This document shows positions 13,417 to 20,999 of a stretch of 20,999 nucleotides of DNA, piece by piece (the first letter of the stretch is position 1; the number at the start of each line of letters is the position of its first letter). The stretch spans positions 1 to 20,999 of the forward strand of contig NZ_JAYFFI010000026.1 of NCBI RefSeq assembly GCF_036289405.1, written 5' to 3'. Position numbers and translations under genes: made by a program. The notes beneath the pieces are model-generated. The model made no database searches and was not told where the DNA came from. It worked only from the letters and a program-made list of their open reading frames with translations. The DNA is from Pseudoramibacter faecis. Its GTDB lineage: Bacteria > Bacillota > Clostridia > Eubacteriales > Eubacteriaceae.

Positions 13417-14277
13417 CTACTCTCTAACGAGCGTTATGTCATATTCATTAGCCGTTTCGATCGCAAAGGTCGTGACAATGGCATCCGCCTTGACTTTAAT
13501 CACTTTGTGAGCACGTCTTTCCATCACGTCTTTCCGACTGACGATGTGAGAGGTGATCACGTCACTGACCGCTGCTGTTTCTGAACGGTTCGCAGCTGCC
13601 GGAGCGGCCGCTTCCGCACCGGTTTCGCTCGCAGCTTCCGGCACCGGTTCGCCGGCGACTTCATCCGCGCCGGCCGGCGTCTGAGCACAAACGTCATAAA
13701 GATCGTCTGCCGCACAAAGCTGCATATCGAAATCCCGAAGCGCCTTCAAATTATCGACCATCACCTTGCGGTAGCCCTTCGGCGATTTGCCCATGCCCAG
13801 CTTTTGTCTGAGCGCGTTGTCCGGGCAGGCGCCATCAACGGCGCACACAAAGGGGACACCGGCCATCAGGCCGTGGTTGATCAGCGTGAGCATCACGTTG
13901 TCCGCAATGCCGTGGGCGATCTTCGCCGCGGTGTTGATGGTGGTTGTCGCAATGATAATCCGATCGACGTCGTAAAGTTCCTTCTGCGGGGCATCCGTTT
14001 CGCTGGTGTGAATCGTGTCGACGCCCAAAGTCTTTTTGATATATTCCGGATCAAGGACCTTCGTCGAATTGTCCGACATAAAGACTTTCAGCTGCCAGCC
14101 ATCTTCCCGTAACTTTGCCAGCGAATTCATGGCTTCTTTAAAGCCGATAGCGGCACCAGAGAAGCAAACCAATGCGGTCTTTGGTCTATTTTCCAACCGT
14201 TTGATGACTTCAGCAACGATCTTTTGAATCAAGCTGTTCAGAAAATCTTCATTGTTCATCAAATCTTTTAAGTCCAA
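13417..14277 (-). CDS. Microcompartment-associated flavoprotein with encapsulation helix and PduM-like tail
   Basis: A 286-residue protein in three parts. Residues about 8-30 (NEDFLNSLIQKIVAEVIKRL) form an amphipathic helix like the encapsulation peptides of PduP, PduD and PduE. Residues about 35-190 resemble the flavoprotein (phosphopantothenoylcysteine decarboxylase-type) Rossmann fold (ALVCFSGAAIGF, RIIIATTTINTAAKIAHG). An Ala/Pro/Glu-rich linker (about 195-230) leads to a tail (ITSHIVSRKDVMERR, IVTTFAIETANEY) that recalls the short domain shared by PduM and EutT-type proteins. It takes the position where pduM often lies. The reaction is unknown; a role in flavin or cobalamin redox inside the shell is a guess. 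The start is a TTG at 14277 behind GGTGAT; the next ATG is 18 nt downstream without a good ribosome site. Confidence 0.75.
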   Translation of the reverse strand: MDLKDLMNNEDFLNSLIQKIVAEVIKRLENRPKTALVCFSGAAIGFKEAMNSLAKLREDGWQLKVFMSDNSTKVLDPEYIKKTLGVDTIHTSETDAPQKELYDVDRIIIATTTINTAAKIAHGIADNVMLTLINHGLMAGVPFVCAVDGACPDNALRQKLGMGKSPKGYRKVMVDNLKALRDFDMQLCAADDLYDVCAQTPAGADEVAGEPVPEAASETGAEAAAPAAANRSETAAVSDVITSHIVSRKDVMERRAHKVIKVKADAIVTTFAIETANEYDITLVRE

Positions 14278-14313
14278 TTGATCACCACATTTCTCACTGA
14301 ATGAGCCGGTCGC

Positions 14314-15141
14314 CTAAAGCTTGCAGTTAAATGCAATGCCCAGCGGCGTGACCAGCAATGGCTCGACAGGCTTGACGGTTTTAATGCCGATTTCCCGTTC
14401 GAAGACGCTCTCGAATTTTTTGAATTCGCAGGCCCCGCCGACGACATAAATCGTATCGACATCGTAACCTTCAATATAACGGCGGACGATAGCCGCCATC
14501 TTTTCGACCGTCGGCTTGACCAGCGGGAAAATTTGATCCTCGGATTCGTGGATCTTTTTCTCTTCCGCTTCGTCAAAGCCGATGTGGTAGGCTCCCGCGA
14601 TGACAAGGCTCATATGGGTTCCCCCTGTCGCTTCGTCAGCCGTGAAAACCACATTCCCGTGATCGATGATCGAGATCCCCGTGGTGCCGCCCCCGACATC
14701 GACCACAGCGCCGTTCTCGATACCGAGGACCGTCGCGGCGGCGGTGGGTTCGTCCAACACGTTGGTCACGTTAAAATCACAGGACTCCACAACATTGGCA
14801 ATGATTTTGGTGTTGCCTTCAATGATGCCCGGCGGGATGGCCGTTGCCGCCGGCGCGTTCGATAAATCGACGCCCAGCCGCTCTTCGATCTGACGTTTCA
14901 GATCCTTGACGATGTCCACCGCGCCAATATAGTCCACGACGATGCCGTCCCGCACCACATGTGCGCTTTTGGTGGCTCCGGCAACCGGCTTGTTGTTTTC
15001 ATCCACCACGGCCACGACGATATTAGCGGTCCCGAGGTCGACGCCGACTTTTAGTTTTCCTTCGTAGGGGGCGACCTTTTGATCCCGGATCAGTTCATTA
15101 AACGCTAAAATGGTATCGTTGCCGCTTTTCCAGTCCATCAT
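14314..15141 (-). CDS. eutJ: EutJ-like chaperone (Hsp70/actin-fold ATPase)
   Basis: An EutJ-family protein with the ASKHA fold: phosphate-1 motif VGVDLGTANIVV, VRDGIVVDYIGAV, VLDEPTAAA, phosphate-2 motif VDVGGGTTGISI, and the adenosine motif VVGGACEFKKFE. EutJ proteins are presumed chaperones or reactivases of microcompartment enzymes. Two starts are possible: ATG at 15231, which adds 30 arginine-rich residues behind a poor ribosome site, or ATG at 15141 (MMDWKSG) with AGGAG 6 nt upstream. The latter gives 275 residues, close to E. coli EutJ, and is chosen here. Lies between the pduK-like gene and the flavoprotein gene. Confidence 0.85.
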   Translation of the reverse strand: MMDWKSGNDTILAFNELIRDQKVAPYEGKLKVGVDLGTANIVVAVVDENNKPVAGATKSAHVVRDGIVVDYIGAVDIVKDLKRQIEERLGVDLSNAPAATAIPPGIIEGNTKIIANVVESCDFNVTNVLDEPTAAATVLGIENGAVVDVGGGTTGISIIDHGNVVFTADEATGGTHMSLVIAGAYHIGFDEAEEKKIHESEDQIFPLVKPTVEKMAAIVRRYIEGYDVDTIYVVGGACEFKKFESVFEREIGIKTVKPVEPLLVTPLGIAFNCKL

Positions 15142-15233
15142 CCGCTTCTCCTGTCTGCCTATGGCATCGTCCTTCGATGCCTGTCTGCGCTCGCGCGCCT
15201 TTCCGTATCCGGTCTTGAGGCCGGTATTCATGA
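15142..15233 (-). other. Structured spacer between pduK-like and eutJ, with repeats
   Basis: If eutJ starts at 15141, this 92-nt spacer holds a perfect 7-bp hairpin (15163-15181, GGCATCG / CGATGCC) and a direct repeat GCAGACAGG at 15151-15159 and 15181-15189 on the minus strand. The second repeat copy carries the eutJ ribosome site. This could be an RNA processing or translation-control element; it could also be the coding start of a longer EutJ. Confidence 0.35.
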
Positions 15234-15653
15234 TTATTTCTCAGCTTTTGCCGCCTTGTCCGGCATGCTTTCTTTGGTGCCCGACGCGGGATGAAACTGA
15301 TCGCCGAAGGTCGGAATATTCCAATACACTTCGGGACGGTATTTATCCTCGATCGTTTCGGGATCAAAGCCCTTCGTCTGCGTGTTGTAGATATAGGGCA
15401 GGATGCCTTCGGAAGGTCTTGCAATCACCTTGACCGACTGAACGCCGTTTCCCTTGTCACACGCGGCACTGCCGGCCTCGCATGCGGCCTTAACAGCGCC
15501 GACATCCCCCAGCACCTTGACCACGTGCATGCCGCCGCCTCTGCTGGACTCAATGCCCAAAAGCAGAACATTAGCCGATTTGACCATCGCGTCGGCGGCT
15601 TCAATTGCTGTCGCTAAACCTTTGGCTTCAACCATGCCTAATGACTGTCGCAT
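15234..15653 (-). CDS. pduK: PduK-like BMC shell protein with C-terminal extension lacking cysteines
   Basis: A 139-residue single-BMC-domain protein. Residues about 1-88 match the hexamer-forming BMC fold (RQSLGMVEAKGLATAIEAADAMVKSA, KVLGDVGAVKAA), closest by eye to the BMC half of Salmonella PduK (MKQSLGLLEVSGLALAI). The C-terminal about 50 residues (IYNTQTKGFDPE, EVYWNIPTFGDQFHP) are an extension, as in PduK, but without the cysteine motif that binds iron-sulfur there. It stands in the pduK position, after pduH and before eutJ. Start ATG at 15653 follows AAAGGAGA. It is the only complete single-domain hexamer protein in the window, so it may be a minor shell or scaffold protein rather than the main facet protein. 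Confidence 0.82.
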   Translation of the reverse strand: MRQSLGMVEAKGLATAIEAADAMVKSANVLLLGIESSRGGGMHVVKVLGDVGAVKAACEAGSAACDKGNGVQSVKVIARPSEGILPYIYNTQTKGFDPETIEDKYRPEVYWNIPTFGDQFHPASGTKESMPDKAAKAEK

Positions 15654-15690
15654 AGGCGTCTCCTTTCTTTAAAGTGAGATGGCACGGCGC

Positions 15691-16047
15691 TTACAGCGCC
15701 TTGAACGGCATCCGTTTGATCACTCTGGCCGCGTTGGCTCCGAGGCTTCTGTAATTTTCTTCCGTGTTCTGCGCGCTAATCGAGAACAGCGGTTCATCTT
15801 CCTTGAGTTTGATATGGTGCAGGACAATCTCGGAACTGTCAATGCCGATGCCTACGCCAAGATGAGAAGCCTCAGCTGCCTGATACGCAAGATATAAAGC
15901 TGTATCCGGGTCTTTTTCCTCCGCCGAATAGGGAAGGCCTTCTTCTTCGATTCCCAAAAGGATCTCCGTGATGACATCCTTCGGAACCGCATTTTTCACG
16001 TGAAATACTTTGATTTCCGGCTTTGGCGCGTCAAAACTTGCGTGCAT
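15691..16047 (-). CDS. pduH: PduH, diol dehydratase reactivase small subunit
   Basis: A 118-residue small subunit of the diol dehydratase reactivating factor, with KPEIKVFHVKNAVPKDV, EVTEILLGIEEEGLPY-type helix and VGIGIDSSEIVLHH, and usual length (about 116-125). With PduG it releases damaged cobalamin from the dehydratase in an ATP-dependent way. The ATG at 16047 is chosen: it lies one base after the pduG stop (TGA-G-ATG) with AAGGTGA upstream. An in-frame ATG 46 codons earlier would overlap pduG and adds an Arg/Trp-rich leader with no family match. Confidence 0.92.
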   Translation of the reverse strand: MHASFDAPKPEIKVFHVKNAVPKDVITEILLGIEEEGLPYSAEEKDPDTALYLAYQAAEASHLGVGIGIDSSEIVLHHIKLKEDEPLFSISAQNTEENYRSLGANAARVIKRMPFKAL

Positions 16048-16048
16048 C

Positions 16049-17863
16049 TCAGTCACCTTCGGTATAGGCCAAAACCAGACCGGTTGCCACGGCGTTTCTC
16101 GGGCCTTCCGTCGCGCGGATATTGGCGCGGCCGGCCACGATAGAATAACGCGACAAGGCGTCGGTGATGAGCTGCGGCACTTCAAAATCGAGGGCAGAAC
16201 CGCCGACCATGGTCACAAATTCAATATCCCGCGCATTGCCCGTCGGGCTGACCCGTTCGAGCGCGCGGATCGCGTTGACCACAAAAACCTTGCGCTTCGC
16301 ATCCTGACGGACCTGACGCACCCGTTCGACGGTGATGTCTCCCGGCAGCGGCGACATCCCATTCGGCGTTAAAATAACGGTGCGGGCAAAGGTTCTCGGA
16401 TCCAGAGGCGAATCGAAAAACTGAACCGACCCGTCCTCGTGACGGATGTGGAAGAGCGATTCGACGCGGGCGACCGGATATTTCTTCAGGTCCTCCGCGA
16501 TGCCTCTGTCGTCCAAACCCAGCTCAGAGCCGATGAGCATAGTCACCATGTTCCCGGCGCCTGCAAGGTGAATAAAATGAATTTCTCCGGCGCGGTTGAT
16601 GATGGCCGCGTCGGTCGAACCGGCGCCCATATCCAAAATAGTCATGGGCTTGTTGGCGCCCGGCGTGGTCAGAGCGCCGTGAATGGCCATTTCCGCTTCG
16701 ACGCCGCCGACTTCGACCTTCACGCCGAGTTCCTTCTCAAGTTCTTCGGCGATCATGCCCATCTGCAGCTTGTCGGCACGGACCATGGCGGCGATCCCCA
16801 CGGCATTTTCCATGGAAAATTCGTTGGCCATCCCTCCCTGCACCTGCTTGGGCACAAAGGTATCAACCGCCAAGATATCCTGAATCAGAATTTTATCCGG
16901 TGTCTGCTTGGTCAAGTTGGACATCACCTGGCGCACCCGTTCGAGCATGCCGCCGGCGTTGGTGCCTGGTTCCCCGGTCACGTCGCCGATCGGCGCCACG
17001 GAACGAACCGCTTCCATGATTTCGTCCGCACCGGCATCCACATCAATTTCGGTCTTCTTGTTGTCACCCTGGATGATGATTTTCCCCGCCGGAATCCGAC
17101 GTTCTTTAACGTCGCCGGCCGGTGTTTTGATCACCACGGCTGATCGATTGCCGATGAGGGCCCGCGAGATCGGAACGACCTGTTTGGTTTCATCGGAAGT
17201 CAAATCAAAAACGGTCGCAATCCCATAGGGGTTCGACAACTGATCGATCACCTTTCCGGATTCGGCCACTTCGACTGCGGCGCGCATGCCGAGCGGCACC
17301 TTATCGATCAGCCCGACCTCATCGACGATTGGAATCTTTTTCTTCAATCGATTATTAATCAAAACGCCGTCATCCCGTTGGACAATGGCGCCGTTAACAT
17401 GTATTCCTTTTGCAGCGGCTTCGTTAATCATCGCTGAAGAAGTTTCAAAATCCACTTTTCTCGGAACGACAACAATAACAGCGTCGCCGGGGTTCTTCGA
17501 TTTCAGATCCCGAATATTCACGGTATCCCCAACGCCGGTCCCCAATCCACCCGGCGTGGATGGATTGTGACCGATCATTGTTGATTCTGTGATAATTGTT
17601 TCTGTGATTGTTTCCATCGCCACATCCCCGATAACGGGAGCGGCTTCGTTTAATCGAACCAGATCGACATCGTCGAGGGTCAGACTCGCTTTTTCAAGGG
17701 CTTGTTTCAATGAAGCGAACACACCGTGGATATTCTGTCTTGTTCCTTTAATGCCGGTCGTCGGGACAATGCCGCTGGCCAAAAATCCGGCTTCGTGATC
17801 TGCCACGCGAGCCAGTGCAGTTTCGGTGCTGGCATTCCCGATGTCAATTCCAGCTATAATCAT
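16049..17863 (-). CDS. pduG: PduG, diol dehydratase reactivase large subunit
   Basis: A 604-residue ATPase of the Hsp70/actin fold (Klebsiella homologue about 610). It starts IIAGIDIGNASTETALA (phosphate-1 loop), and contains GTGVGDTVNIRDL, VEVGGVEAEMAIHGALTTPG, and LDMGAGSTDAAII (phosphate-2). It forms a 2:2 complex with PduH and exchanges inactivated cobalamin from the dehydratase for intact adenosylcobalamin. Start ATG at 17863 follows TTGGAGGAAA. It is 36 nt after pduE and nearly overlaps pduH. Confidence 0.96.
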   Translation of the reverse strand: MIIAGIDIGNASTETALARVADHEAGFLASGIVPTTGIKGTRQNIHGVFASLKQALEKASLTLDDVDLVRLNEAAPVIGDVAMETITETIITESTMIGHNPSTPGGLGTGVGDTVNIRDLKSKNPGDAVIVVVPRKVDFETSSAMINEAAAKGIHVNGAIVQRDDGVLINNRLKKKIPIVDEVGLIDKVPLGMRAAVEVAESGKVIDQLSNPYGIATVFDLTSDETKQVVPISRALIGNRSAVVIKTPAGDVKERRIPAGKIIIQGDNKKTEIDVDAGADEIMEAVRSVAPIGDVTGEPGTNAGGMLERVRQVMSNLTKQTPDKILIQDILAVDTFVPKQVQGGMANEFSMENAVGIAAMVRADKLQMGMIAEELEKELGVKVEVGGVEAEMAIHGALTTPGANKPMTILDMGAGSTDAAIINRAGEIHFIHLAGAGNMVTMLIGSELGLDDRGIAEDLKKYPVARVESLFHIRHEDGSVQFFDSPLDPRTFARTVILTPNGMSPLPGDITVERVRQVRQDAKRKVFVVNAIRALERVSPTGNARDIEFVTMVGGSALDFEVPQLITDALSRYSIVAGRANIRATEGPRNAVATGLVLAYTEGD

Positions 17864-17899
17864 GTGTTTCCTCCAAACAATCCTATGCGATCCAGGAAT

Positions 17900-18412
17900 T
17901 TATTTAAATTCTTTGGTTCTCTTTCTCTTGTAGCCGATGGCAGCCGCTTCTTTAACGAGCTGAGCGCTGACTTTAGCGCTGTACTTGTTTTCGAGTTCGT
18001 CTGCAATGGCCAAAAGTTCGTCTTTGGTGGAACGATACGGACGCAGCGCATTGTAGATTTCCAGAAGACGGGCATCCGGAACGGCGATCAGTTCCGCCGC
18101 GCGGCGCAGGTTGATCCCAAAGGCGTCACGGCCGACAGAGTCGGCAACCTGAGCCTGGAGTTCCAGCGTCGCCGGATTGATTCTGAGGTCTTCGGCTTTG
18201 AGGGTTCCGTCGAGGACTTTAGCCAAAGTCACATCTTTCAGCGGCACACCCGTTGCGGAGACGATCAGTTCCGGACGTTTGTCGCCCAGCGGGTAATCAG
18301 CGTCTGTGACCTGCGCGCCCTTCGGCGCTTCAGCTGCCGGCGCATCGCTGGAGGACATCGATGCCATGACCTGTTTGACAATTTGTTCTAACATTTGTTC
18401 TTGTGTCATCAT
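17900..18412 (-). CDS. pduE: PduE, diol dehydratase small subunit
   Basis: A 170-residue small subunit of adenosylcobalamin-dependent propanediol dehydratase. The first about 20 residues (EQMLEQIVKQVMASMSS) form an amphipathic helix that looks like an encapsulation peptide, followed by an Ala/Pro-rich linker and the conserved core (DYPLGDKRPELI, ATGVPLKDVTLAKVLDGT, ALRPYRSTKDELLAIA). Two adjacent ATG codons occur; GGAGG lies 4 nt before the first (18412) and 7 nt before the second (18409), so the start is uncertain by one codon. 11 nt after pduD. Confidence 0.95.
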   Translation of the reverse strand: MMTQEQMLEQIVKQVMASMSSSDAPAAEAPKGAQVTDADYPLGDKRPELIVSATGVPLKDVTLAKVLDGTLKAEDLRINPATLELQAQVADSVGRDAFGINLRRAAELIAVPDARLLEIYNALRPYRSTKDELLAIADELENKYSAKVSAQLVKEAAAIGYKRKRTKEFK

Positions 18413-18423
18413 TTTACCTCCAA

Positions 18424-19095
18424 TTATTTGTACGCGATCTGCATGTTGACCGGTTTTTTACCCAGAACAACATCCTGGACTTCCTTCAGATAGAGCAGAG
18501 CAGCGCGCGCCTGGAATGCAGGACGGGCCATCTGGTCATTCTTGACCGGAACTGGAGCCGGGCTTTCGCCCTTCGCGTATTTTGCTGCGTTTTTGCCGAT
18601 CTGGCGATAGGTATCGAGGTCGATCAGCGGGCACTGGGAGAACAGTTCGAGGTTCCCCAGCTGCGGCAGATCCACCTGGTGAATCAGCGCAGTCCCACGG
18701 GACTGGATACCGATGGCAATGCCGGAACCGGAAAGTTCAGCACAATCGTGTCCGATAACGGCGACGTCACCGGAACGGTAAACTTTGACAACACGGGCTT
18801 TGAGACCTTCTTCTTCGATGCCGGCGATCATTTCACGCAGAATTTTTGCGTGGGGAACGCCCAGAATATTGGCCTGCTGGTTTTCACCAAAAGCGGCAGA
18901 GATACCGATAACAACTTCGTCAGCTGCGGTGCCTTTTTCTGCTTCGCCATCGGGGGTGAGAACCAATTCTTCTGCCGGGACGACTGTGGCAGCCGGTGCT
19001 GTCGGAGCAGCTTCTGCGACCGGTGCGGTGTCAGAAGACATTTCTTTAATGACATCTTCGATGATGGATTTTAGCAATTGTTCGTTAACAGCCAT
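18424..19095 (-). CDS. pduD: PduD, diol dehydratase medium subunit
   Basis: A 223-residue medium subunit of diol dehydratase. The N-terminal helix (NEQLLKSIIEDVIKEMSS) is the encapsulation signal type described for PduD, followed by an Ala/Pro/Val linker (24-45). The core shows GISAAFGENQQANILGVPH, KVYRSGDVAVIGHDCAELSGSG and GIQSRGTALIHQ, which contribute to the cobalamin site. Start ATG at 19095 follows GAGGGG by 9 nt; a further upstream ATG at 19113 would overlap pduC. Acts with PduC and PduE as an (alpha-beta-gamma)2 complex. Confidence 0.96.
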   Translation of the reverse strand: MAVNEQLLKSIIEDVIKEMSSDTAPVAEAAPTAPAATVVPAEELVLTPDGEAEKGTAADEVVIGISAAFGENQQANILGVPHAKILREMIAGIEEEGLKARVVKVYRSGDVAVIGHDCAELSGSGIAIGIQSRGTALIHQVDLPQLGNLELFSQCPLIDLDTYRQIGKNAAKYAKGESPAPVPVKNDQMARPAFQARAALLYLKEVQDVVLGKKPVNMQIAYK

Positions 19096-19112
19096 TCTAT
19101 ACACCCCTCTCA

Positions 19113-20774
19113 CTAAATTGTTGCCGGGTCATCTGCCCACGGAATATCGGAAATTTCTTTCCAGCGTTCAGCGGAGATCTGATAACCGGTGCCGACGCCA
19201 TGGTAGTCATTCTTGTAGTTAACAGCGGAAATAACTTCCCAATCTTCCGACAATTTAGAAGCGGTGTGCAGATAGTCGCCGGCACACTTCTGGAACTGGA
19301 TGTTGAAGACGGATTCTGCCACATCGTGGAAGCCGGCGCGGTCGAGGGCTTTGATAAAGTCGACGGCGGTAGCGCCGCGGCCAAGCAGATCGTCAACGGC
19401 TTTGAGGTCAGCGACGACATCGCGGTCGGGCATGTCCTGAGAACCGTTCGCATAAGTTGCCGCTTCGACTTCGGCGTCTGTGATTTCGGTCAGTCCGAGT
19501 TCTTTAAACAGCCCCTGAATCGCACGGGCAGCTTTGGCACGGGCGGCAACGACGGTGTCTTCATCAGCGGGCTGCAGACCGGCATCGATCTTCAGGTCGC
19601 GCTGGATGACGTTCCAGTCGTCATAGTCTTCGGCATCCCAGTTGGAGCCGGCAAACATGTTGTCGTAGTTCGGTGTTGAAGAGTAGCCGGAGCAGATATA
19701 GTCCGTCCCGGGAATCATCTGCATCAAGGAACGAGCGACACGGCGCAGGTCGGAGTGGGTGAATGTCTGGTCATTGGATGAGGCACATTCGAGGTCGAGG
19801 CAGGCAGCCAGCAGGTTTTCTGCGAGGATTTCGCGGATACCGCCGGGAACGGCGGCCGGAACGCCGACACAGGAAACGGAGCCGTTCTGGGTCCCCTGGA
19901 CGCCGGCACCTCTTGTGACATACAGGCAGCGCGCTTCGAGGTACAGCATAGAGTGCCCTTCGGCATAACCCATCTGAACTTCAGAACCGGAACCGGAAGT
20001 GAAGCGCATCTTCAAACCGCGGGAGGCATAGCAGGATGCCAGGAACGCTTTGGAGTACGGCGTATCGTCACCGTCCATGAACACCGGTTCTGTCCCGTAA
20101 ACGGAAATGGTTTCAGCATACGCCGTGTAGCCGCGCATCCCAAGATCGAGTTCCGTCGCTTCTTCAACCGCACACTGGGTCAGGATCCCCGGACGGCCGA
20201 CATTAGCGCCGATCATGATGCCCAGCGCGTTGAACGGTGCATAACGGGCGACGCCAACCGTTGTTTCCATTTCGTCGAAACCGCGGATTGCCGCTTCGGC
20301 AGCATCGGCTGCAATCTGAACCATGTTGTCTTTAACGTTGGTGACGTGGCACTGATTGGAAGGCATCAGACGCGCACGCATCTTGTTTTGTGCCATCATC
20401 ATTTCCAGAACGGACATGTGGCCGAGGACTTCGGTCATCTTAGCCGGGGTAACGGCTGTTGTGATTTTGATGATGTCTTTTCTGGCAACGTTGATATCGA
20501 CGAGCATATTGGCAATGGTCAGGGAATCCACTTTCATTGCTTCTTCAGCGTCATCGATGTGAATGGCGTAATCAGCGATAAACTGATCGAGCATATCGAA
20601 TTCATCTCTGGTCTTGCCGTCCATTTCGACAATAACACCATTTTCAACCTTGATACTCGGCTTCGGGTCAAGGTCGGAGTTCATCGCGATCAGACCGACT
20701 TCCGGCCATTCGGTGACGAATCCGTCTTTTTTAACCGGGCGTGCATCCAGAGCTTCAAATCTTTTTGATCTCAT
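19113..20774 (-). CDS. pduC: PduC, diol dehydratase large (catalytic) subunit
   Basis: A 553-residue catalytic subunit, one residue shorter than Klebsiella PduC and collinear with it. The active-site neighbourhood is intact: Q-x-HVTNVKDN (His143 region), DEMETTVGVARYAPFN (Glu170 region), YAETISVYGTEPVF (Glu221 region), QNGSVSC (Gln296 region) and SSNDQTFTHSD (Asp335 region). Together with adenosylcobalamin it turns 1,2-propanediol into propionaldehyde and water by a radical mechanism; relatives also accept glycerol and ethanediol. Start ATG at 20774 follows AAGGAGGAATGACTCA. Whether glycerol is a natural substrate cannot be read from sequence. Confidence 0.98.
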   Translation of the reverse strand: MRSKRFEALDARPVKKDGFVTEWPEVGLIAMNSDLDPKPSIKVENGVIVEMDGKTRDEFDMLDQFIADYAIHIDDAEEAMKVDSLTIANMLVDINVARKDIIKITTAVTPAKMTEVLGHMSVLEMMMAQNKMRARLMPSNQCHVTNVKDNMVQIAADAAEAAIRGFDEMETTVGVARYAPFNALGIMIGANVGRPGILTQCAVEEATELDLGMRGYTAYAETISVYGTEPVFMDGDDTPYSKAFLASCYASRGLKMRFTSGSGSEVQMGYAEGHSMLYLEARCLYVTRGAGVQGTQNGSVSCVGVPAAVPGGIREILAENLLAACLDLECASSNDQTFTHSDLRRVARSLMQMIPGTDYICSGYSSTPNYDNMFAGSNWDAEDYDDWNVIQRDLKIDAGLQPADEDTVVAARAKAARAIQGLFKELGLTEITDAEVEAATYANGSQDMPDRDVVADLKAVDDLLGRGATAVDFIKALDRAGFHDVAESVFNIQFQKCAGDYLHTASKLSEDWEVISAVNYKNDYHGVGTGYQISAERWKEISDIPWADDPATI

Positions 20775-20826
20775 TGAGTCATTCCTCCTTAATTCTCTTT
20801 GACTGATTAGATGTGGGAGCTAATCA

Positions 20827-20999
20827 TTAAATGTAAGGAGTTGTGGTTGACGGACAAGGTCCGCCCAGAGCAGAGAGGGCCTGGATACCGGCATCGCGGG
20901 CAGCGCGAACGGCCTGACGGACCGCACCGGCGTCGCCGTATACGTTGATGAAGCCTTCGTTCGAGGATTTCGTGCCGTGATCCGGCGAGCAGTAGCTGA
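20827..20999 (-). CDS. pduB: PduB, tandem-BMC shell protein (3' end only)
   Basis: The last 56 residues of a BMC trimer protein, cut by the window edge. The visible part reads SYCSPDHGTKSSNEGFINV, GDAGAVRQAVRAARDAG and ends PSTTTPYI, matching the second BMC domain of PduB (SPDHGT...NEG and GD.GAVRQAV). PduB is the major trimeric facet protein and its permuted pore is thought to admit substrate. The start and the first domain lie outside the window. 52 nt before pduC. Confidence 0.92.
   Translation of the reverse strand, partial: SYCSPDHGTKSSNEGFINVYGDAGAVRQAVRAARDAGIQALSALGGPCPSTTTPYI

Noticed and set aside
16048..16185. N-terminal extension of PduH by 46 residues
   Set aside because: It would overlap pduG and has no match to the family; the ATG at 16047 has a ribosome site and gives the normal length.

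Overview
The window is bacterial chromosomal DNA, most likely from an anaerobic Clostridia member of the Eubacterium/Acetobacterium/Pseudoramibacter type. The basis is strong AGGAGG-type ribosome sites, TTG and GTG starts, a B12-dependent propanediol microcompartment operon, an oxygen-sensitive 4-hydroxybutyryl-CoA dehydratase homologue, and moderately GC-rich coding with AT-rich spacers. The assignment is inference from gene content, not from a marker gene.

Right part (about 8.7-21.0 kb, minus strand, read from 20999 downward): a pdu operon for 1,2-propanediol (possibly also glycerol) breakdown inside a bacterial microcompartment. The order is pduB (3' end only), pduC, pduD, pduE (diol dehydratase), pduG, pduH (reactivase), a pduK-like shell gene, eutJ-like chaperone, an unusual flavoprotein, pduN (vertex), pduO (adenosyltransferase), pduP (CoA-acylating aldehyde dehydrogenase), pduS (cobalamin reductase) and pduT (Fe-S shell trimer). 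pduL, pduQ, pduW and pduA/J are not in the window.

Middle (7.3-8.5 kb, minus strand): a ParA-type ATPase and, directly abutting it (TAA-ATG), a 140-residue Ala/Lys/Glu-rich protein with a short hydrophobic C-terminal tail. They lie just downstream of pduT and are closed by a strong terminator. The pair looks like a ParA/adaptor cargo-positioning system and is the best candidate for something undescribed: a McdAB-like system dedicated to a Pdu microcompartment.

Left part (1-7.3 kb): a sigma-54-dependent PAS/AAA+/Fis regulator sits between two catabolic units. The minus-strand unit is SDR dehydrogenase, CaiB/BaiF-type CoA transferase, NifU-like scaffold and a 4-hydroxybutyryl-CoA dehydratase-type enzyme (cut by the window edge). 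The plus-strand unit is a DUF1097 membrane protein and a phosphotriesterase/lactonase-fold hydrolase. Each unit is preceded by a well-formed -24/-12 promoter of the shared form TGGCATC-N4-TTGC, so the two units are probably one regulon. A coherent reading is hydrolysis of a lactone or ester to a hydroxy acid, activation by CoA transfer, radical-type dehydration of the hydroxyacyl-CoA by an Fe-S flavoenzyme, and an SDR oxidoreductase step. The substrate is not known.

No tRNA, rRNA, insertion sequence or CRISPR array was seen.
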